40,476 bases of DNA, taken from Pseudomonadota bacterium. Its GTDB lineage: Bacteria; Pseudomonadota; Gammaproteobacteria; GCA-001735895. Every line of letters starts with the position of its first letter. Positions within the stretch are counted from its first letter, which is position 1. This document shows positions 35,833 through 40,476 of this stretch, piece by piece. Location of the stretch: NCBI GenBank assembly GCA_022566015.1, contig JADFJT010000012.1, forward strand, positions 1 through 40,476, written 5' to 3'. The position numbers were made by a program, and so were the translations under genes. The notes under the pieces are model-generated. The model was not told the DNA's origin. It searched no databases and saw only the letters and a list, made by a program, of their open reading frames with translations.

Positions 35833-35881
35833 CCCGATACTCTCCTTCCTTCGTGGTCTGGCACCAGATAGTTAGTTTTAA

Positions 35882-38281
35882 TCATGCCCGACTCACTTCC
35901 TGTAAGAGTTGTTCAAGCATCTGTCCCGACTGTTCAAAATCATAGCGTGCGAGTGCTGCCCGAATTGGCTCCAGTTTTATAGAAAGTTTCTCGTTCACAG
36001 CCTGCTGAATTTCTTCCAGCAATTCTTCAGACTCCGAATCAGCCAGCGATACTTTGTCCTGTAGTAAGCTCAGTCGGCTTTTAAATTCGGCTATATTCAG
36101 TTGCGCATTTTTTGGCGCGTCATGTTCCATGATATTTTCCGGAGGCAATCGTTGGATATCACCGAGTACTTTTTCTAACTCACCCTGTGCTAACTTCAAC
36201 TGTTTCGCGCAAGACCCATCATTACGCAATAATAATTCCAGTTTTTGCATTGCCGCCGCCAGGTTCTGAGCGCCAATCGAGCCCGCAAGGCCTTTCAATG
36301 TGTGAGCCATTCTCTTTGCTTCGTCTTGCTTCCCTGCCTTCAGCGCCAGCCTAATTGAATCTACTGTGCGTTTATTACTTTGCGGGAAAGACTTCAATAA
36401 TTTTCGATACAACGACTGGTCTCCATCGAGTAATTTCAATGCTTTCTGGCTATCGATTACTTTGAATTTGGCATTAAATTTATTGTGGACAGTTTTTCTG
36501 GCTGCTACTTTCGATTGACTAGATTTAGATACATCGATCCATCGCGCCAATGTCATGAACATGATTTTGATGTTGATCGGCTTGGCAATGTGGTCGTTCA
36601 TACCCGACAATCTAACTTTCTTGATATCTTCTTTCATTACATTAGCTGTCAGGGCGATTATCGGCAAATCGCTATATTTTGCTAATTTTCGGAGCCTCCT
36701 GGTTGCTTCGAAACCATCCATAACTGGCATCAGGCAATCCATTAATACGCCATCATATCTGCTGTGACTGATTTTCTCCAATGCCTGCTTACCATTTTCA
36801 GCCACCTCGACTTTGACGCCGTTGGTGGTCAGCAAATTGACTGCCAATTCCTGGTTGAGAAGATTATCTTCCACCAGCAATAGTTTTGCATTGCGCAATT
36901 TACCCAGGGCGCCCAGGTATTCTTCATCATCAGAAAGCGTTTTCCGGTCAATACTAGTTCCCAGGCCTAAAGCGTCAACCAGCGACTGATAGAGGCCAGG
37001 CAATGTGACCGGTTTCAATAAGGTTCGACTAAATGCAAAACCCCGATCTTGCATTGCCTTTTCAGCACCAGAATCAATCATCTGTTCACTCATGACCACA
37101 GTAGTCAATTTATTTTTTAATAAATGCTGAGGTTTGGCCACGCGTTCGCTAATAGCCTTGACACATTGTCGGTCGATAAGTAACAGGTCAAACTGGCTGA
37201 AATTCAATTTTCCAATCTTGCCCAAATCATCGGGCAAACATATCGGAGTAGTTTTAGTGAACAGGAACTGGCATAAACGATCCAGGATGGAAATCCCTTT
37301 CCTGCTATTGGTAACAATCAATATCCGCGAATTGGCTATTGCCGCTCCGTGAATCTCGATAGTCGATTGCATATCGGCTATCAGGTGGTTAACGATGTTA
37401 AAACTGAATTTACTGCCAACTCCAACTTTCGATTCAACTCCTAGATCTCCTCCCATCAAGCGTGACAGCTTTCTGGAAATAGTAAGGCCTAATCCAGTAC
37501 CGCCATATTTCCTGGTAGTCGAGCTATCTGCCTGGGTGAACGATTGGAAAGACTGTTTTTGCTGCTCCTTATTCATACCTATACCACTGTCCTCGACACT
37601 GAACTGCAGGTTAACAGTTTCGTCATCGAGGTAATCGGAATTCGCCGACACCTTCAAATATCCTTTATCAGTAAATTTGAGCGCATTATTCGTCAGGTTG
37701 ATCAAAATCTGTCCCAGCCTGAGAGGGTCTCCTATCAATCTTGATGGCATGCGGGGATCAATATCGAAAATGAATTCAAGGCCTTTTTCTGCCGCCTTCT
37801 GGCTCACCAGGTTTGATACATTGTCGAATACATCGTATAGCGAATATTCGATTTCCTCGATGTCGAGTCGGCCCGCCTCGATCTTGGAAAAGTCCAGAAT
37901 TTCATCGATGATGCGAAGCAGGGACTCTGCAGATTTATTTACCTTACCAAGATAGTTACGCTGCGTTGAATTAAGATCAGTTTCCAGCACAAGATACGAC
38001 ATACCGATAATCACATTCATAGGCGTTCGAATTTCATGACTCATATTCGCCAGAAAGTACGATTTTGACTGGTTAGCGTTCTCGGCCTTTTTTACCTCGG
38101 TACGTAATTCGGACGTTCGTTCCCGCACCTGTTTATCCATTTTCTCGATAACCAGTTTAGTCTGCTTCTTGTGCAAATATATTTCTCGATCCTTTTCCTT
38201 TAACTTTGCCTCAGCAGCTCGCCGCGCGCTTTTTTCTTCTTTATAACGCGCCTTCCAATCGTCTTTTCCAAACATTCGCAA
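35882..38281 (-). CDS. Soluble hybrid histidine kinase with receiver and Hpt domains
   Basis: 799 residues without a membrane segment. An N-terminal charged coiled coil (1-70) leads to HisKA with H82 (SHEIRTPMN). HATPase follows, with the N-box NLTNNALKF and [18 protein letters not shown]. Residues ~318-440 form a degenerate receiver that lacks the acidic pair (LIVTN). A normal receiver (~465-585) has E471-D472 and D515 ([15 protein letters not shown]). The C-terminal Hpt has H660 ([10 protein letters not shown]). This is a complete phosphorelay without a visible sensor domain, so the input may come from a partner protein or intracellular contact. The starts at 38281 and 38275 cannot be told apart. 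It likely signals to the HD-GYP regulator downstream. Confidence 0.93.
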   Translation of the reverse strand: MRMFGKDDWKARYKEEKSARRAAEAKLKEKDREIYLHKKQTKLVIEKMDKQVRERTSELRTEVKKAENANQSKSYFLANMSHEIRTPMNVIIGMSYLVLETDLNSTQRNYLGKVNKSAESLLRIIDEILDFSKIEAGRLDIEEIEYSLYDVFDNVSNLVSQKAAEKGLEFIFDIDPRMPSRLIGDPLRLGQILINLTNNALKFTDKGYLKVSANSDYLDDETVNLQFSVEDSGIGMNKEQQKQSFQSFTQADSSTTRKYGGTGLGLTISRKLSRLMGGDLGVESKVGVGSKFSFNIVNHLIADMQSTIEIHGAAIANSRILIVTNSRKGISILDRLCQFLFTKTTPICLPDDLGKIGKLNFSQFDLLLIDRQCVKAISERVAKPQHLLKNKLTTVVMSEQMIDSGAEKAMQDRGFAFSRTLLKPVTLPGLYQSLVDALGLGTSIDRKTLSDDEEYLGALGKLRNAKLLLVEDNLLNQELAVNLLTTNGVKVEVAENGKQALEKISHSRYDGVLMDCLMPVMDGFEATRRLRKLAKYSDLPIIALTANVMKEDIKKVRLSGMNDHIAKPINIKIMFMTLARWIDVSKSSQSKVAARKTVHNKFNAKFKVIDSQKALKLLDGDQSLYRKLLKSFPQSNKRTVDSIRLALKAGKQDEAKRMAHTLKGLAGSIGAQNLAAAMQKLELLLRNDGSCAKQLKLAQGELEKVLGDIQRLPPENIMEHDAPKNAQLNIAEFKSRLSLLQDKVSLADSESEELLEEIQQAVNEKLSIKLEPIRAALARYDFEQSGQMLEQLLQEVSRA

Positions 38282-38672
38282 ATGACTAACCGTTTATTCC
38301 CAATACTACAAGAGGCCTGACTGCCAACTCTAATCTACTTTCGTCTGTCGGGAGAGGAACTGGTATTAAAAAGCCCTTAGATTGCACTATGCTGTTTACC
38401 TTTTGCCTTGTTGGGGAATCTCAGATTAAGCTAGCGTACTCTAAAATTTCAAAACTATACTGGAGAAATTAAAAACGTATTTGCCAGTATTCAATTCACA
38501 GTATTTCGCGTGAGTAGAGTATAGGCAAAATATAATAGTTTGCGCTCTAAATTACGGCGAAATTTTAACTTCTGGCTCGGGTAGTTACCAGGGGTAAAGC
38601 TCGATGTCAGGTAATATTCCGGTGGAATTTTGAGACGTTTTTCCTATTGTCTGTAATGCCAACAATTTCTCA
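38282..38672. other. AT-rich non-coding stretch upstream of the hybrid kinase
   Basis: No credible gene here. The DNA is AT-rich with scattered TATAAT-like segments, such as AAAATATAATAG near 38528-38539. It must hold the promoter of the minus-strand hybrid kinase operon, but I could not fix one. No RNA gene or riboswitch pattern was recognised. Confidence 0.4.
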
Positions 38673-38700
38673 TTGTTTTTGAATATCAATGAGTTATGAT
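38673..38700 (+). promoter_or_regulatory. Candidate promoter for the 58-residue ORF
   Basis: TTGTTT (38673-38678) and TATGAT (38695-38700) are spaced by 16 nt. This would give a leader of about 80 nt before the ORF start at 38786. Confidence 0.35.
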
Positions 38701-38785
38701 ATATTGTACAAGCAAATTATCAACTAATATGGTTAAAACACCGGTTTTAAGTATTATTAGACCTGTATCAGCCCTGGAGGGAACG

Positions 38786-38962
38786 ATGCAACCCGAAAAA
38801 TTCGAATCTCTGATTTCGCCACCCTGGCCGGCCGACCCGGTGGAATCAATTTATTACTACCCCCCTCATCTGCAGCGAAAACAGGCAGAATTGGCAAATT
38901 TCGAACGCAACGACGAAGCCGATGTCAACCTGGATCGTATAGCGGTTCTTGGATACGATTGA
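38786..38962 (+). CDS. Small unrecognised protein (58 residues)
   Basis: The ATG at 38786 is preceded by a strong GGAGGG ribosome binding site with 4-nt spacing, which favours it over the longer frame from 38696. The product is soluble and acidic, with a Pro/Trp/Tyr-rich front part (SPPWPADPVESIYYYPPHLQ) and a polar tail ending in LGYD. No family is recognised. Its isolation in low-coding DNA, together with a strong ribosome binding site and a plausible promoter, supports a real gene. It could also be a fragment. Confidence 0.55.
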   Translation: MQPEKFESLISPPWPADPVESIYYYPPHLQRKQAELANFERNDEADVNLDRIAVLGYD

Positions 38963-39594
38963 GACTAATCTTACTTCCTGGACGGATTTCCTTACCGTCA
39001 GTCCCCCCGGGTAAATCCTTATTTATCCCTTTGCTGGAACCCATTCCGGTTTTGCGTATTCAAGCTGTTCAATATTCTTCCACAGTCCTCGTCGATGACT
39101 CACTTCCGTTTTGTAAATATTGTAAATTTTAAACGGCGGGTTAAATGGTGGGATCAATAACTATTTTATCCAGTAACTGTCTATATCAAATAGTTACTGG
39201 TATTAAATGGCGGCGTATACAGTCTAGCGCGAACTCGTCTCCCGAAAATCCCTGTTAAACAGGAATATACAGGGAAATAATGCTTTGTTAGTACTATAAA
39301 ATTGCCCACACTTGACCTGTCCTATAGACTAATGGGGTGAATTACCATCTAGATATTATTAAGATTTTGTATTATCAGGGAACAGGCTATTCCCTCTCTC
39401 AAAAAGTTTACACTCCCTGAAATCCCTCAATAGCACCACTTATTCTTGTTTCCCTTCAATACTATGTCTCCGGGCCTTTTTAATGGATAAATTTTTTCAG
39501 CCTAAGCTCTTGCCCAATCAATCCTATTTCCCAGCCTGTCGAATTGCGTGTCCCATTACGCCTCATTTTGAATGTAATTTAACACCCACACTTT
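38963..39594. other. Long non-coding stretch with hairpins
   Basis: No gene is supported in these 630 bases; the one open frame here runs antisense into the epimerase-like gene. Inverted repeats are seen: CCAGTAACT (39170-39178) with AGTTACTGG (39192-39200) around a 13-nt loop, and GGGAA (39378-39382) with TTCCC (39390-39394). CCTGTT-a-AACAGG also occurs near 39252-39264. None has the T-run of an intrinsic terminator. Confidence 0.4.
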
Positions 39595-40356
39595 CTAATC
39601 CAGGCACAAAGATAGTAAATCTTCGAGTCCGCGCGGCTCGATTCCGAGTTCAGCGAATCCGGCTGCGTCGGGGTCGACGATGTTGTCATGGCGCATAAGC
39701 TCGATCTGGTCCCGGGTCAGCGGGGGGTTTGGTAATACAGAGGCCAGAGTAGCAAGCAGCTCCCAAACCAAAAACGGAATTGGAAGCATTAATCTCTTTC
39801 GTTTCATGTGCCTCGCGATAGTGGACAGCAAGTCCTTGTAGCTAAGAATCTGCGCACCACCCAATTCATAAATGTTTTCGCCTAGCTCATTGCTACATAA
39901 ACCGCATTCAATTGCCCTTGCGACGTCCTCGACATAAACCGGTTGTAACCGGGTGCTACCATTTCCGAACAGAGGAATCACGGGAAGCATGCGTACCAAA
40001 ACAGACAGGGTACGAAGAAACGCATCGTTGCGGCCAAACAGTACGCTTGGCCTCAGAATGACTGCATGCGGTGCTGCTTCGCGCACCCGCTGTTCACCGA
40101 CTGCCCTGGCCCGGATATAAGTTGACGGTGATTCGGTATCGGCACCGATACCGGATATGTGCACCATTTTTGCCCCGAAGGTGACTGATTGTTGAGCAAT
40201 ATTCTGTGCCCCTACGACATGAACCGCCTCGAAAGTGGCACTCTGACTTTCCACATAAAGGCCCACAGCGTTAACAACACCATCGGCGTCCTTGATTGCA
40301 TCGGCAACGGATTGGGTTTTGCTGATAGCAACTACTGATAGATTTAGATTTATAAG
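39595..40356 (-). pseudogene. NAD(P)-binding epimerase-like protein missing its N-terminus
   Basis: The frame is read from an upstream in-frame stop at 40357-40359; the first usable start is GTG 40266 (223 residues). Sequence similar to complex I NDUFA9-like/NAD-dependent epimerases begins near 40317 (TQSVADAIKDADGVVNAVG). It continues through GAKMVHISGIGAD, AVGEQRVREAAPHAVILRPSVLFG and YVEDVARAIECGL to a normal C-terminus. The first ~60 residues of the fold, including the Rossmann GxxGxxG that binds NAD, are absent and replaced by unrelated sequence. Without it the protein should not bind cofactor. Truncation could be a genomic rearrangement or an assembly join at the window end. Confidence 0.7.
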
Positions 40357-40476
40357 TCAGGGTGCGGTAGTAACCAATACCACAGATGTTAGCGTCCTAT
40401 TCACCCCTGTCGTCGGAACGCGATATGTCGTAAAGGCTACAATTGACTCGAATGGAAACAATAACTCTCTAGAGGT
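40346..40476 (+). CDS. Open frame at window edge, partial at both ends
   Basis: From about 40346 to the end, the plus strand reads QGAVVTNTTDVSVLF followed by TPVVGTRYVVKATIDS and NGNNNSLE, with no stop. The alternation of small, polar and hydrophobic residues resembles an immunoglobulin-like or CARDB-type surface domain, but I cannot name it. There is no start codon or ribosome binding site; its upstream part is cut off where the broken epimerase begins. It may be the interior of a large gene joined here by rearrangement or misassembly. Confidence 0.3.

Noticed and set aside
39170-39200. Inverted repeat CCAGTAACT/AGTTACTGG as a terminator
   Set aside because: The loop is long, no T-run follows on either strand, and no gene ends next to it.
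39483-39698. 71-residue plus-strand open frame
   Set aside because: Its second half is antisense to the epimerase-like gene and its first half shows no coding character.
1-40476. CRISPR arrays, prophage genes, transposases, rRNA and tRNA genes
   Set aside because: I read all intergenic spaces and saw no repeat-spacer pattern, no transposase or phage protein motif, and no cloverleaf or rRNA sequence.

Overview
The window looks like chromosomal sequence of a non-enteric gammaproteobacterium, probably marine or environmental. This rests on gene content and layout: a compact recC-recB-recD run, polA facing engB across a small-RNA-sized gap, a DsbA/cytochrome c4 pair, the AmgK-MurU cell-wall salvage pair (absent from enterics, typical of Pseudomonas-like bacteria), and frequent GTG starts. 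No species can be named. Both window edges cut genes or gene fragments.

Layout. 1-3314: 3' part of a lysophospholipid flipper/acyltransferase fusion, then mmsA. 3455-5152: on the minus strand, a putative 2OG-Fe(II) oxygenase with a Fur-like site, behind an unrecognised protein. 5400-14013: recC, recB and recD, each overlapping the next by 4 nt. 14187-15878: a three-domain response regulator (receiver, PP2C phosphatase, anti-sigma-type kinase). 15958-21144: dsbA, cytochrome c4, engB, a strong candidate small RNA, and polA. 21260-21560: a mosaic of short hairpins. 21701-26987: a TPP-dependent decarboxylase, nadC, an EamA permease and a Na/Pi-type transporter that seems to start at AUU. 27018-28645: murU and amgK. 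28903-30302: mazG and a TetR regulator. 30289-31297: three decayed gene remnants. 31436-33346: a Rieske oxygenase and the trans-editing protein AlaX. 33404-33452: a seven-copy heptanucleotide repeat. 33644-38281: dinB, then a hybrid histidine kinase and a receiver-HD-GYP protein on the minus strand. 38282-40476: sparsely coding DNA with one small ORF, an N-terminally broken epimerase-like gene and an unrelated open frame at the edge.

How the genes work together. RecBCD, PolA and DinB cover double-strand-break repair, gap filling and lesion bypass. MazG and AlaX are housekeeping quality control for nucleotides and tRNA. The signalling proteins suggest two outputs: partner switching through the PP2C/kinase regulator, and c-di-GMP turnover through the HD-GYP protein, probably driven by the adjacent soluble hybrid kinase.

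The most interesting element is the candidate small RNA at about 18054-18200 (minus strand). It has four consecutive hairpins with C-rich loops and an intrinsic terminator, and it sits in the position occupied by Spot 42 in enterics and ErsA in Pseudomonas. Also notable are the AUU start of the Na/Pi transporter gene, the covarying hairpin repeats upstream of polA, the heptanucleotide tract between alaX and dinB, and the gene graveyard beside the Rieske oxygenase.
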